In this document: one piece after another, positions 1 through 8,526 of the stretch
Numbering within the stretch: the stretch's first letter is position 1
Layout of the letters: every line of letters starts with the position of its first letter
Assembly (NCBI GenBank): GCA_964348015.1
Contig: CAYGBC010000058.1
Location: 1-64,000 of the forward strand
Reading direction: 5' to 3'
From: SOIA01 sp964348015
GTDB lineage: Bacteria > Acidobacteriota > Aminicenantia > Aminicenantales > Aminicenantaceae
Length of the DNA stretch: 64,000 nucleotides
The notes under the pieces: generated by a model
Told to the model about the DNA's origin: nothing
The model's database searches: none
The model's input: only the letters and a program-made list of their open reading frames with translations
Program-made: the position numbers and the translations under genes

Positions 1-6
1 CGAATC

Positions 7-726
7 ATGCGCACGGTCGTCCTTTGTGTTGTCTACGTTCTCATTGCAATCCTCTTCATCCCGATCATTATCTTCTGTTTTCTAGTCGGGTGGCCTCAGC
101 CTATCATCACTCTCGGGAAAGGGGCGGTGCGCCTCGGACAGTGGATCCTGGGAATGCGACTGGAGGTGTCCGGGCTCGAGAATGTCGATAGAAAAGAGCC
201 CTCTATTTTTATGTGCAATCATCTGAGCGCTCTTGACGGCCCTCTGCTGTTCATGGTCATCCCTCAGCCGATAAGAGTCATCCTGAAGAAAGAATCGTTT
301 CGAATTCCGATTATCGGCCAGGCCATGAAGGTGGTGGGCTTTGTGCCTGTGGACAGGAAAGGATTGAAGGGAGGAAAAAAGAGCATAGACCAAGCCGCGC
401 GCTTGATCAAAAAGAAGAGGTATTCTTTCCTGATATTCCCCGAAGGAACCCGGAGCCGGGATGGGAAGCTTCAGGTGTTCAAGCGAGGAGGATTCTTCCT
501 GGCCTTAAACAGTCAAGCCGATGTGATTCCGGTGAGCATTCAGGGGACCTTCGAGCTCATGCCCAAGGCCTCTTTTTTCATCAAGAAGGGAAGAGTGAAG
601 ATACATTTTCATCCGGCTGTGTCCGTTCAGGGATTGGAACATGATGCACTTCCGCAGGTTATGGATAAGGTGAGAGGCGCCGTGCAATCAGGTCTGGCAG
701 GACGAAGGGCTGAGGATCAAGTATGA
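7..726 (+). CDS. plsC: 1-acyl-sn-glycerol-3-phosphate acyltransferase (PlsC family)
   Basis: Transfers an acyl chain to lysophosphatidic acid to give phosphatidic acid at the inner membrane, a step of phospholipid synthesis. The 239-residue protein starts with a hydrophobic segment (about residues 4-30). It then has the family's catalytic block NHLSALD (His72, Asp77, the HX4D motif) and the glycerophosphate-binding block FPEGTRS at 144-150. Length matches the family. The ATG at position 7 is the first in frame, but the window begins only six bases upstream, so the ribosome binding site and promoter cannot be judged. The next gene on the strand, gmhA, lies 186 bp downstream. Family assignment is secure. 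Substrate (lysophosphatidate or another lysolipid) is inferred from the family. Confidence 0.88.
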   Translation: MRTVVLCVVYVLIAILFIPIIIFCFLVGWPQPIITLGKGAVRLGQWILGMRLEVSGLENVDRKEPSIFMCNHLSALDGPLLFMVIPQPIRVILKKESFRIPIIGQAMKVVGFVPVDRKGLKGGKKSIDQAARLIKKKRYSFLIFPEGTRSRDGKLQVFKRGGFFLALNSQADVIPVSIQGTFELMPKASFFIKKGRVKIHFHPAVSVQGLEHDALPQVMDKVRGAVQSGLAGRRAEDQV

Positions 727-912
727 ATGCTTGACTTTTTTATGGACGGAAAAACAGGAGAAGATTCATGGAATTCCAGGATGAAGAGAAATAGCGACGG
801 TTGGGAGTTGGCTTGCTTGAGGTTTAGACTGGATGGACAGAGAACATCATTCCATGGCGGAGCAGTAAGATCCCTTCCGGAACGATGCCCTGGATTTAGA
901 TGAGGAGGGAAA

Positions 913-1488
913 ATGGGCTATCAGAATATCATTAAAGAATGCGCACAAATTGCAGAGAGCTTTTTCAAAGCTCGAGAGGGGGATTTTGAAAAAGTCATCG
1001 GCCTGATGATCGAGAAGCTGGCCAAAGGTCAAAAGATTTTGGTGTTTGGGAACGGAGGGAGCGCAGCCCAGGCACAGCATTTTGCTGCTGAGCTTGTGAA
1101 TAAATTTTTAAAAGCAAGGCCTCCGATTCGCGCACTCTCATTGACAACTGACACGTCCGCTCTAACCTCAATAGCCAATGACACGTCCTTTGAGCATGTC
1201 TTCAGCCGTCAGATAGAGGCCTTTGGGGAGAAGGGAGACATAGCGCTCGGGCTCTCCACGAGCGGGAACTCCCCGAACATGATCGAGGCCTTTCAGATGG
1301 CCAGAAAAAAAGGAATGGCCACGGTCGCTCTGACTGGAAAAGGAGGAGGCCAACTGAAATCTCTGGTTGAGCATCTTCTGGACATCCCCTCTGAAAGCAC
1401 ACCCAGGATTCAGGAGATTCATATTCTTCTGCTCCATCTCTTAGCACAGAAGATAGAAGAACGATTGGAGTCGCGTCTTAACATTTGA
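913..1488 (+). CDS. gmhA: SIS-domain phosphoheptose isomerase (GmhA)
   Basis: Probably converts sedoheptulose 7-phosphate to D-glycero-manno-heptose 7-phosphate, the first step in making the heptose of the LPS inner core. The 191-residue protein is a single SIS domain with the sugar-phosphate loop GNGGSA (46-51), Glu60 in the following helix, the STSGNSPN loop, and a C-terminal QEIH motif (about 167-170) matching the GmhA metal and substrate site. A strong Shine-Dalgarno, GAGGAGG, lies just upstream of the ATG. The other heptose genes (hldE, gmhB) are not in this window. DiaA-type SIS proteins are similar, but the conserved Glu and His favour GmhA. The last codons form one arm of an inverted repeat shared with the gap before the convergent PEPCK gene. 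Confidence 0.85.
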   Translation: MGYQNIIKECAQIAESFFKAREGDFEKVIGLMIEKLAKGQKILVFGNGGSAAQAQHFAAELVNKFLKARPPIRALSLTTDTSALTSIANDTSFEHVFSRQIEAFGEKGDIALGLSTSGNSPNMIEAFQMARKKGMATVALTGKGGGQLKSLVEHLLDIPSESTPRIQEIHILLLHLLAQKIEERLESRLNI

Positions 1489-1567
1489 CGTTTTACGGGA
1501 AGAGAAAAATAAGAAAAGAGATAAGGAGCTTCACACTTAAAAGAAATGTAAAATGTTGAGACGCGAC
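1470..1567. repeat. 20-bp inverted repeat between convergent genes
   Basis: The arms at 1470-1489 and 1548-1567 (GTCGCGTCTTAACATTTGAC and its near-complement) match at 18 of 20 positions, separated by 58 bases. The left arm covers the end and stop codon of gmhA; the right arm ends three bases before the stop of the convergent PEPCK gene. There is no clear T-run, so it is not a standard intrinsic terminator. It could act as a bidirectional mRNA 3' end structure. Confidence 0.55.
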
Positions 1568-1570
1568 CCC

Positions 1571-3406
1571 TTACTTTGAGCGCCAGAACCGGTCCCTCTT
1601 CGGACGGGATTTGAATTCCCAGTGCGTTGGCGGTTGAGTTTCAGCGGCCTTGCCGGGGACTGAGATCTGTTCTTTTTTTTCGCTTTTGTCAATCCGGAAA
1701 GATCTTTCCGCCGCATACAGAATTTCTTCCCTGAGTCCCTCGGAAGCAATCTCTTCTGTGTACGCCCGTCTTCCGTTGACAAGGTCATGGATGTACTGCT
1801 GAATCTGCTGCTCAGAGTAGAAATTGTGGATATCGTATTCGTCGAGGCGTTGGCCCTCACAGACTTTGATCTCCTTTGTGCCCAGAATCCCGCGTTCATA
1901 CTGGTTGGTACCCCGGAGATCGCCTCTCTGAATTTGCGCCATGAGATTGATGGGCACGCGCTTCACCTTTCGGACCTGCCTTTTTTTCTTTTGGCCGTTT
2001 TCCTCGTGGGTCTCGATGATTTCTCCGAGGCCTCCGGTGTTGTACTGCATGAATCGGACTTTTCCTGGAAAGTTGCTGACCAGAGTCATGATGATTTCGT
2101 AGAACCGGTTGACCTTTTTGGCTCTGGACCCGATGATGAAGGGATCGGTTCCGACAATCCGGACCGATTCCCCGGCTTTAAGCGGCTGGCTGGCATAGCT
2201 GTGAGTGCTTTCCCCCCAGAGATAAGCCAAAACCGCCTGCTCCGGAGTCAGCTCCTGCGCGAAGCTCATGATCGTGTTCCTTCGGGTGATAAAAGCGAAG
2301 ATAAGCCCGTCAAGCTCCTGTAGAGGAGGGAGATTGATCGATTTAGAGTATATATCGATCATTTTCCCTTTGATGTTCACGCGGAGTTTACGGCGCTGGA
2401 GAACCGCTCTCCCGTTGGCCGTGAGGCTTTCATCCATGAAATCAACATCTCCGTTGGACTTGATTATGACGTTTTCGAGAAGGGCGGAGCTGTCGGTCAA
2501 AGAATTGTACATCGCTTCCTGGTATTCCTTCTCCACATCCGTTTTGACGAAGAAATTGTCCTCTGATCCCAAAGCTGAGCCGTCGGTCTTCAAAAAAACG
2601 ATATCATCCTGCGTCACCTCTGTCTTTTCACCCCTGTCGTAATCAAGACCGAGCTGGTGGCAGGACCAGGTGGACTTCCCCGTAGCCGTCAGGCCAAAAA
2701 GAAACACTCCGTATGTTTTAAGCTTATCCGTGGTATCTCTGACTGTCACGATCTTGGTCCCCGCATGCAAGCCGAGCATTCCTTTTTCATCCGCGGACCA
2801 CATCGCTTGTCGGAGGAAACCCTTCTTGTCTTCTCCCATGTAGTCGGTTCCGAGAGCGATGTTGATATTTTCTTCGGGAAGAACAAGCACCTGCTGTCTC
2901 AGTTGGTGTTCTTCAGGAATATGGATCATGAAGAACTCTGGGCCGGGACGTTTCTTGGGTTTAAACAGCGTGTTTCCCCACATGTACCCCAGCCGGTAAT
3001 TCGTATTGTCCGCTTCGGATACAAAGAGATTGCAGACGGGGTTGTAGGTGTCATTCTCTCCCATCTGTCGGCGGATGTGGTAAAAAGGAAGGGTGCGCAG
3101 CAGGTGGAGAACCTTATCCAGCTCTTCCGGGGCCTTGATGATCAAGTTTTTCTGTTGTTCGGTGGGACGAGTAAGGCGGACCTTTTCACTTCCCAGATAG
3201 ACTGTTTTGGGTGCGATGCGGCTGGAAATGGCTGACCGCCATCCGTAAGACCCATGTTTGGTCCGGACCCCCGCCGTCTTAGCTCTCGGTTCGAGCCACT
3301 TGAGATTCACATGTTTTATGTTCGGGCCCATTAATACCCGGTGGAGCTCTTCAGCGAATTTTTTGTACGCTGATTCAGTGTAAACGGTTTTGTTTTCTGT
3401 GGCCAT
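1571..3406 (-). CDS. pckA: divergent ATP-type phosphoenolpyruvate carboxykinase
   Basis: Family reaction: oxaloacetate plus ATP to phosphoenolpyruvate plus CO2, linking the TCA cycle or aspartate to gluconeogenesis. The 611-residue protein is longer than the usual 530 or so and diverged, but the PEPCK landmarks appear in order. These are a substrate-Arg block (SRIAPKTVY, 62-70), GEDKKG at 191-196 (like GEMKKG), a His near 214, the P-loop GLTATGKST (238-246), a metal-binding Asp pair (267-268), ALLENV (308-313) and NGR (331-333). They suggest an active enzyme. The C-terminal 40 residues are basic and polar and probably disordered. The open frame continues 146 codons upstream through the preceding gene, but that part is its shadow; the PEPCK-like sequence begins at ATG 3406. 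It sits 22 bp after the aminotransferase fusion, whose C-terminal domain is a distant paralogue. Confidence 0.72.
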   Translation of the reverse strand: MATENKTVYTESAYKKFAEELHRVLMGPNIKHVNLKWLEPRAKTAGVRTKHGSYGWRSAISSRIAPKTVYLGSEKVRLTRPTEQQKNLIIKAPEELDKVLHLLRTLPFYHIRRQMGENDTYNPVCNLFVSEADNTNYRLGYMWGNTLFKPKKRPGPEFFMIHIPEEHQLRQQVLVLPEENINIALGTDYMGEDKKGFLRQAMWSADEKGMLGLHAGTKIVTVRDTTDKLKTYGVFLFGLTATGKSTWSCHQLGLDYDRGEKTEVTQDDIVFLKTDGSALGSEDNFFVKTDVEKEYQEAMYNSLTDSSALLENVIIKSNGDVDFMDESLTANGRAVLQRRKLRVNIKGKMIDIYSKSINLPPLQELDGLIFAFITRRNTIMSFAQELTPEQAVLAYLWGESTHSYASQPLKAGESVRIVGTDPFIIGSRAKKVNRFYEIIMTLVSNFPGKVRFMQYNTGGLGEIIETHEENGQKKKRQVRKVKRVPINLMAQIQRGDLRGTNQYERGILGTKEIKVCEGQRLDEYDIHNFYSEQQIQQYIHDLVNGRRAYTEEIASEGLREEILYAAERSFRIDKSEKKEQISVPGKAAETQPPTHWEFKSRPKRDRFWRSK

Positions 3407-3428
3407 GATTGACTTGCGATGATTCCTT

Positions 3429-5786
3429 TTATTCGCGTTCCTTCTCTTTCTCGTCCGTGACGATCTTCTTAATGTCCTCCGCTGATGCGACTCCGCTGTT
3501 GAACAGATAGCAGGACGTTCCCTCGAGAAGCCGTTCGAAAAAGTCTTTTTGGAGTTCCAATCTCTCGGGTGTTCTGAGCAGGAGATGAGGATTGTAGAAC
3601 GGCTGGCTTTTGGAAGGGGTGAGATCCCGTTTAAGCCCGAGGCTTTCCCCGGATTCGAGCATCCGCAGCGCATCCTCAATTTCCGTCTCGACAACAGGAG
3701 GAGAGGTGGTGTCGTACCGGAGAATGAATACCCAGCGTACAGAAGAACGCTTCGCGTGTTTGGCGGGTCCATCGATCCAGTACGGATCAAGGAGGGCATG
3801 CGCGTCTTTGGAGGCTTTGTAGCAGTAGAGTGAGCCCCGGTCAAGACGGCAGTCGTCGAGATTCAAACACTCTGTATCCTGACAATCATCCTTTCGCGTG
3901 ATAACGTTCTCACAATTGCTGTTGTCGAAAAGAGCGGCCAAGCGGGGATAGGATTCCACTGCGTTTGTCGGGATGAAGAGCTTTCTTTCCGCTGAGTCGG
4001 CCAGAGTTCGGCCCCCAGAAAACCGAACAAAAATAATATCGTTGGAATGGAGCCGGAATTTTGGATCCTGGAGGAGCGAGAAAAAAAGTTCTGTCTTTTG
4101 TGTTCCTTTCGGCCCGACCAGGACCACGCCGTTTCCGTCGATGTCGGCAGACATCCCTCGAACGGCAAAGACGTTGAAGAGTCTTTCTGAGACGTCGATG
4201 GTCATCCCCAAGGCCAGACTCCGGAGGGGAGAGTAGTTGTCTGTATTGACGAGAATGCCTGTGTTTGTTTCCGAATTATAGAATGAGTGTGGCTCCCTCC
4301 CGGGGATACCGTCCACAGCGTAAATAATGCCGTGAGGTTCCAGGTCAGCTTCCAGTTGCGCGGGGTACCAGTTTTCAATCCAGAAATCGTTGAGATGGGA
4401 GACGTTCGTGCGGAGTTGTACGATCACTCCGTTGATGTTGGCATTCCATTCAAAATAGTTATCATAGCTGAGATGGCTTTCCATTTCCGCGATCAGCGCG
4501 TCTTTCATCTTGACGGATATCGAGGAGTCTACGGGCACAGATTTTTTCTCCCGGGTTATGGTGTTGCGGAGAGCGATGCGTTTCACCTTTTTGGCTGTTT
4601 TGAGTCGCGAGACGGCCTCAATGATCCGGTCCATGCCCTTTTCCAGGTTTTCCATAGAGGTCGTGTAGGAGATTCGGATGTAGTCATCCGCCCCAAAGGC
4701 CCCCCCGGGGACGATCGCCACCTTGGCTTCTTTCAGAAAATAATACGCCATCCCATAGGAGTTTCGAATCTGAACATTATTGAATTCTTTGTTGTAATAC
4801 GCAGAAAAGTTGGGAAACAAATAAAAGGCTCCCTGGGATTTGAAGCAGGAGACATCCGGGACCGTTTGAAGCCTCATCAAGACATAATTCCTCCTCCTCT
4901 GAAGCTCAGAAGTCATTTTGGAGACTTCGTACTGGGGACCTGCGAGAGCCTCCTGGCTCGCCTTTTGGGAGATTGAGCAGGCATTGGACGTTGTGTGGCT
5001 CTGAATTCGGCCCATGGCACCGATGATTTCGGCTGGACCTGCGGCATACCCGATTCTCCAGCCGGTCATGGAATAAGCCTTGGAAACACCGTTGATGATG
5101 ATGGTTTTCTTTCTGATGTCTTCTCCTAACGAGGCGAAGCTCACAGCCTGGAAGTCATCGTAGACGAACTTTTCATAAATCTCGTCAGCGACGACGAAGA
5201 TATCCTCTTCCAGCACAATATCTGCCAGGGCCTCCAGCTCGTGCCGTTTATAGGCTGCGCCCGTGGGATTGCATGGATTGTTCAGGATGAGAGCTTTGGT
5301 TGCAGGAGATATGGCGGCTTTGAGCTGGTCTGGCGTGAGGATAAAACCGTTCTCCTCTTTGGTGGGGACGATGATGGCTTTTCCTTTGGCCAGGGAGACC
5401 GAATGGGGGTAAGAGACCCAGTAAGGCGACGGGATGATGACCTCATCGCCCTCATCTATCATGGCCTGAAAAAGATGGTGAAGTGAGCTTTTCGCACCGG
5501 TGGAAACGATGATTTCATCCCTTGAATAGGAAAGCCCGAAGTCCTCGCTAAGCCTTTGGATAATCGCATCTTTGAGTTCAGGAATGCCCTCGTTGGCCGT
5601 GTATTTCGTGAAATTTTCCTCGATCGCCTGAATCCCTGCTTTTTTGACGTTATCCGGGGTGAAGAAATCCGGCTCTCCGATACTGAGGTCCACGATGTCG
5701 ATTCCCTCCGCCTTCATGGCCTTGGCCTTGGCGGATATCTTGAGAGTAGGAGATGCGCCGATTTGACTCGCTTTTTCTGAAATCAT
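3429..5786 (-). CDS. aspartate aminotransferase fused to a PEPCK-like P-loop domain
   Basis: One uninterrupted 785-residue frame holds two parts. Residues 1 to about 395 are a class I PLP aminotransferase of the aspartate type. They have NPCNPTG (170-176), DEIY (201-204), the PLP lysine in SKAYSMTGWR (Lys236) and a substrate-carboxylate Arg in YIRISY (Arg371). From about 400 to 785 follows a domain with a Walker A (GPKGTQKT, 558-565), SNDIIFV (581-587), ENVI (626-629) and a late LFNSG. These parallel, in the same order, the P-loop, QDDIVFL, ENVI and QYNTGG of the PEPCK encoded next door. The Asp pair has become Asn-Asp and the PEPCK substrate-binding residues are not evident, so this half may bind nucleotide without full activity. 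The aminotransferase makes oxaloacetate, the PEPCK substrate. The protein lies between a flotillin gene (25 bp upstream) and pckA (22 bp downstream), so the three are probably co-transcribed. The fusion's role is unknown. Confidence 0.8.
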   Translation of the reverse strand: MISEKASQIGASPTLKISAKAKAMKAEGIDIVDLSIGEPDFFTPDNVKKAGIQAIEENFTKYTANEGIPELKDAIIQRLSEDFGLSYSRDEIIVSTGAKSSLHHLFQAMIDEGDEVIIPSPYWVSYPHSVSLAKGKAIIVPTKEENGFILTPDQLKAAISPATKALILNNPCNPTGAAYKRHELEALADIVLEEDIFVVADEIYEKFVYDDFQAVSFASLGEDIRKKTIIINGVSKAYSMTGWRIGYAAGPAEIIGAMGRIQSHTTSNACSISQKASQEALAGPQYEVSKMTSELQRRRNYVLMRLQTVPDVSCFKSQGAFYLFPNFSAYYNKEFNNVQIRNSYGMAYYFLKEAKVAIVPGGAFGADDYIRISYTTSMENLEKGMDRIIEAVSRLKTAKKVKRIALRNTITREKKSVPVDSSISVKMKDALIAEMESHLSYDNYFEWNANINGVIVQLRTNVSHLNDFWIENWYPAQLEADLEPHGIIYAVDGIPGREPHSFYNSETNTGILVNTDNYSPLRSLALGMTIDVSERLFNVFAVRGMSADIDGNGVVLVGPKGTQKTELFFSLLQDPKFRLHSNDIIFVRFSGGRTLADSAERKLFIPTNAVESYPRLAALFDNSNCENVITRKDDCQDTECLNLDDCRLDRGSLYCYKASKDAHALLDPYWIDGPAKHAKRSSVRWVFILRYDTTSPPVVETEIEDALRMLESGESLGLKRDLTPSKSQPFYNPHLLLRTPERLELQKDFFERLLEGTSCYLFNSGVASAEDIKKIVTDEKEKERE

Positions 5787-5811
5787 GGTCGACCTTCTTC
5801 TTTAGAGACGG

Positions 5812-7224
5812 TTAGTCTTCTTCTTTTTTCTTTTCAGGGGCGAGTTTTTCCTTAAGGTATTGTTTCAGGTCCACGCCGGTCAAGGACTTCACCACCTCGG
5901 GCATCTGGGCCAGCACTTCAGCGACCTGGGAAGTCAATTTTGTCGCTCCCAGCCCCTTGTCCCCGCTGACCATTACGATCTTGTCCACTTTGGAGAGAGG
6001 CTCTGAGACGGACTTGGTCAGTTCAGGGAGTATTTTCATGTACGAGTCAAACAGGGCGGCATGGTTGTACCTCTCCCAGGCCTGGGCCTTTTTCAGCATG
6101 GATTCAGCTTCAGCAGAGCCTGTTTGTTTGAGTTTTTCTGCCTCGGCCATGCCTGTCAGCTTTGTGGCTTCTGATTGGCCCTTCGCCTCGGCCAGGATGC
6201 GGTATTCTTCGGCTTCAGCCTCTGCCTTCAACTGGTATTTTCTCGCATCCGCAGGCTTGATCACACTGGCATCAAGCTCTTTCTGCCTGCGGGCGATCTC
6301 CAGTTCCTCGATTTTTATGGATTCTTCTTTTTCGATGAGCTTCGCTTTAGCTTCTTCCTTTTTGAGGTCCTGGTTGATGCGAAATCGCTCGAGCTCGTAG
6401 GAGAGGTCGGATTGCGCTTTTTTCTGGTTGACCAGAACCTGGGATTCTGATTTTTTGGCTTCGTTTTCCCACTGGGCTTTGGCGATGAGAGCTTCTGCGG
6501 CTAGGCGGGCCACTTCCCCTTCCTTCCGCGCCTCGGAGGATTTGATCACGGCCTCTTTTTCTGTTTCGGCTTCTGCGATGACAGCGTCGCGTTTGGCCGC
6601 TGCAATCTCCGGTTTTCCGAGAGCATCCAGGTATCCCTGCGTGTCGCTGATGTCTTTGAGTGCAAAAGACATCATGGTCAACCCCATTTGAGAAAAATCT
6701 TTCCGGGCCGCTTCTGTGACCTTGGCTGAAAATTCCTGTCTTCCCCGGTAGATGCTCTCTACGGTCATCATGCCCATTACCTCTCTCATCTTCCCCTCGA
6801 GAATGGTCATCGAGACATCTTTGATTCCTTCCTTTCCCAGGCCCAAAAACTGTTCTGCCGCAAGATGAATGGAGTTGTCGGACGAGTCGATCTTCACTTG
6901 AGCTGTGGCTTCAGCCATGATCGGAACTCCCCCGTGAGTGAGCACCTCTGGGGTTTTGATATTCAGAGTGATGACCTCCATCGGAAGGATGTCAACGGTT
7001 TCGAGGAACGGCAGGACAAAAGTGCCGCCACCCGGACGGTAGCGATAGCCCACTTTGCGTTTCGTGCCATCCGGTTTGATGACTGTCCTTTTTCTTCCTC
7101 CAGAGATGATCAAGACTTCATTCGGACCGACTTTTCGGTACTGTTTGGCAATAAGAAGAGAAATCAGGATTATGACGACAAGTATGATACCGACTATGAT
7201 TAGGACAGGTATGAGATCCATCAT
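5812..7224 (-). CDS. flotillin-like SPFH/band 7 membrane scaffold protein
   Basis: Flotillins organise ordered membrane microdomains and scaffold other complexes. The 470-residue protein starts with one membrane helix (about residues 4-26), then an SPFH domain with the family phrase KVGPNEVLIISGG. A long Ala/Glu/Lys-rich flotillin coiled coil spans roughly 200-380 and includes repeated EAE triplets. The tail is charged. Length and layout match FloA/FloT or YuaG types. An AAGGAGG Shine-Dalgarno precedes the paired ATG codons; either Met could be the start. It is the first gene of a probable operon with the aminotransferase fusion and PEPCK, which hints that the flotillin may anchor or organise those proteins (inference only). 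Confidence 0.85.
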   Translation of the reverse strand: MMDLIPVLIIVGIILVVIILISLLIAKQYRKVGPNEVLIISGGRKRTVIKPDGTKRKVGYRYRPGGGTFVLPFLETVDILPMEVITLNIKTPEVLTHGGVPIMAEATAQVKIDSSDNSIHLAAEQFLGLGKEGIKDVSMTILEGKMREVMGMMTVESIYRGRQEFSAKVTEAARKDFSQMGLTMMSFALKDISDTQGYLDALGKPEIAAAKRDAVIAEAETEKEAVIKSSEARKEGEVARLAAEALIAKAQWENEAKKSESQVLVNQKKAQSDLSYELERFRINQDLKKEEAKAKLIEKEESIKIEELEIARRQKELDASVIKPADARKYQLKAEAEAEEYRILAEAKGQSEATKLTGMAEAEKLKQTGSAEAESMLKKAQAWERYNHAALFDSYMKILPELTKSVSEPLSKVDKIVMVSGDKGLGATKLTSQVAEVLAQMPEVVKSLTGVDLKQYLKEKLAPEKKKEED

Positions 7225-7574
7225 AACCTCCTTGGAATCCCGCTCTTAACCCTCATGCGAGATTCGGATAAATGAATCCTCATTATAAATATTTGTCTGC
7301 TTTTTTTAAATACTTAACCTGAATTGTTGAAAAAAAGCAACACAGGCGATAAGTCTCTTCTTCTATGAGAACTGCACATCTTTTTGCTTTTTTGCGGCGC
7401 GTGAATAATTCATGCGGATAAAGGAAAATCCTATAGAGAAACACTCGAGTTGTCAAGATGGGCAGGGATTCCGGTCTGACCTGATGAAAAACGACTGCCT
7501 TCAGATCGAAGCCTGCAGAACTCATGGATTTCGGAGAATGGGGAAGATGAGGGATTGGGTCGCATTCCCCGTTT
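7225..7574. promoter_or_regulatory. intergenic region with a -10 box for the flotillin operon
   Basis: On the minus strand a TATAAT box (positions 7282-7287) lies about 58 bases upstream of the flotillin start in an A/T-rich stretch. No convincing -35 box is visible at the right spacing. The rest, up to the end of the UDP-sugar gene, shows no supported gene or RNA. Confidence 0.35.
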
Positions 7575-8513
7575 TCACTGAATACTGAGTGTATCCTTGA
7601 AGTGGGAAATCGTTTTTTCGAGTCCTTCTTCGAGTTTGACACGGGGTTCCCATCCGAGTTTTTTCTTGGCAAGAGATATATCCGGGCATCTTCTGAGGGG
7701 ATCATCCGCTGGCAAAGGTTTGTGAGTGATCTTGGAAGAGCTTTTGGTGATTTTGATAATTTTTTCGGCCACTTCAAGGAGAGGAATCTCTTCAGGATTT
7801 CCCAGGTTCACAGGACCCGGGAACTCGTCGATCTCCATCAGGGCAATCAGCGCTTGTATCAGGTCAGAGACGTAGCAGAAGGACCGCGTTTGGCTGCCGT
7901 CCCCATAAACCGTCAGAGGATCTCCCTTGAGTGCCTGGACGATGAAATTGCTGATCGCCCTCCCGTCATTCGCAGCCATCCGGGGACCGTAGGTGTTGAA
8001 AATCCTGGCCACATGGATATCGACTTTATTCTGACGGTGGTAATCCATCATCAGCGTTTCAGCGACTCTTTTGCCCTCGTCATAGCAGCTTCGGAGACCG
8101 ATGGGATTGACATTTCCCCAATAACTTTCCGGCTGAGGATGGACCTTGGCGTCTCCGTAGACTTCAGAAGATGATGCGAGAAGGATTCGGGCTTTGATCC
8201 TCTTCGCCAGGCCCAGCATGTTAATCGTACCCATAACATTTGTTTTCACTGTTTTTATGGCGTTGATCTGGTAGTGGATCGGGGAAGCAGGACAGGCGAG
8301 ATGATAAATTTTATCCACTTCCAGGAAGAGGGGATGGATGATGTCATGCCGGATCAATTCGAAATACGGATGAGAAAAAAGATGACGGATGTTGTCTTTG
8401 GAGCCAGAGAAAAAATTGTCGACACAGACCACATCCGCGCCTTGTTCCAGAAGAGAATCGCAGAGATGACTCCCGAGAAATCCGGCTCCTCCCGTGACCA
8501 GGATGCGGTTCAT
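7575..8513 (-). CDS. UDP-glucuronate decarboxylase / NAD-dependent sugar epimerase (UXS type)
   Basis: An extended short-chain dehydrogenase most like UDP-xylose synthase, which oxidises and decarboxylates UDP-glucuronate using bound NAD. The 312 residues contain the Rossmann motif TGGAGFLGS near the N-terminus, an SSSEVYG segment, the catalytic YDEGK (YxxxK) and the UXS-type stretch ARIFNTYGPRM. The motif HPQPESYWGNVNPIG is typical of UXS rather than GalE. The product would be UDP-xylose for surface polysaccharide or lipid A decoration. It lies 13 bp after rph, at the end of the lpxK-lpxL-rph run, so co-transcription with lipid A genes is likely. An alternative within the family is a dTDP-glucose dehydratase-like enzyme, but the motifs favour UXS. 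Confidence 0.8.
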   Translation of the reverse strand: MNRILVTGGAGFLGSHLCDSLLEQGADVVCVDNFFSGSKDNIRHLFSHPYFELIRHDIIHPLFLEVDKIYHLACPASPIHYQINAIKTVKTNVMGTINMLGLAKRIKARILLASSSEVYGDAKVHPQPESYWGNVNPIGLRSCYDEGKRVAETLMMDYHRQNKVDIHVARIFNTYGPRMAANDGRAISNFIVQALKGDPLTVYGDGSQTRSFCYVSDLIQALIALMEIDEFPGPVNLGNPEEIPLLEVAEKIIKITKSSSKITHKPLPADDPLRRCPDISLAKKKLGWEPRVKLEEGLEKTISHFKDTLSIQ

Positions 8514-8526
8514 ACGTTTCCTTCTT

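Noticed and set aside
3407..3844. 146-codon N-terminal extension of the PEPCK frame
   Set aside because: It lies entirely inside the fusion gene's coding region in another frame, with low-complexity Ser/Arg/Pro composition; family sequence begins at ATG 3406.
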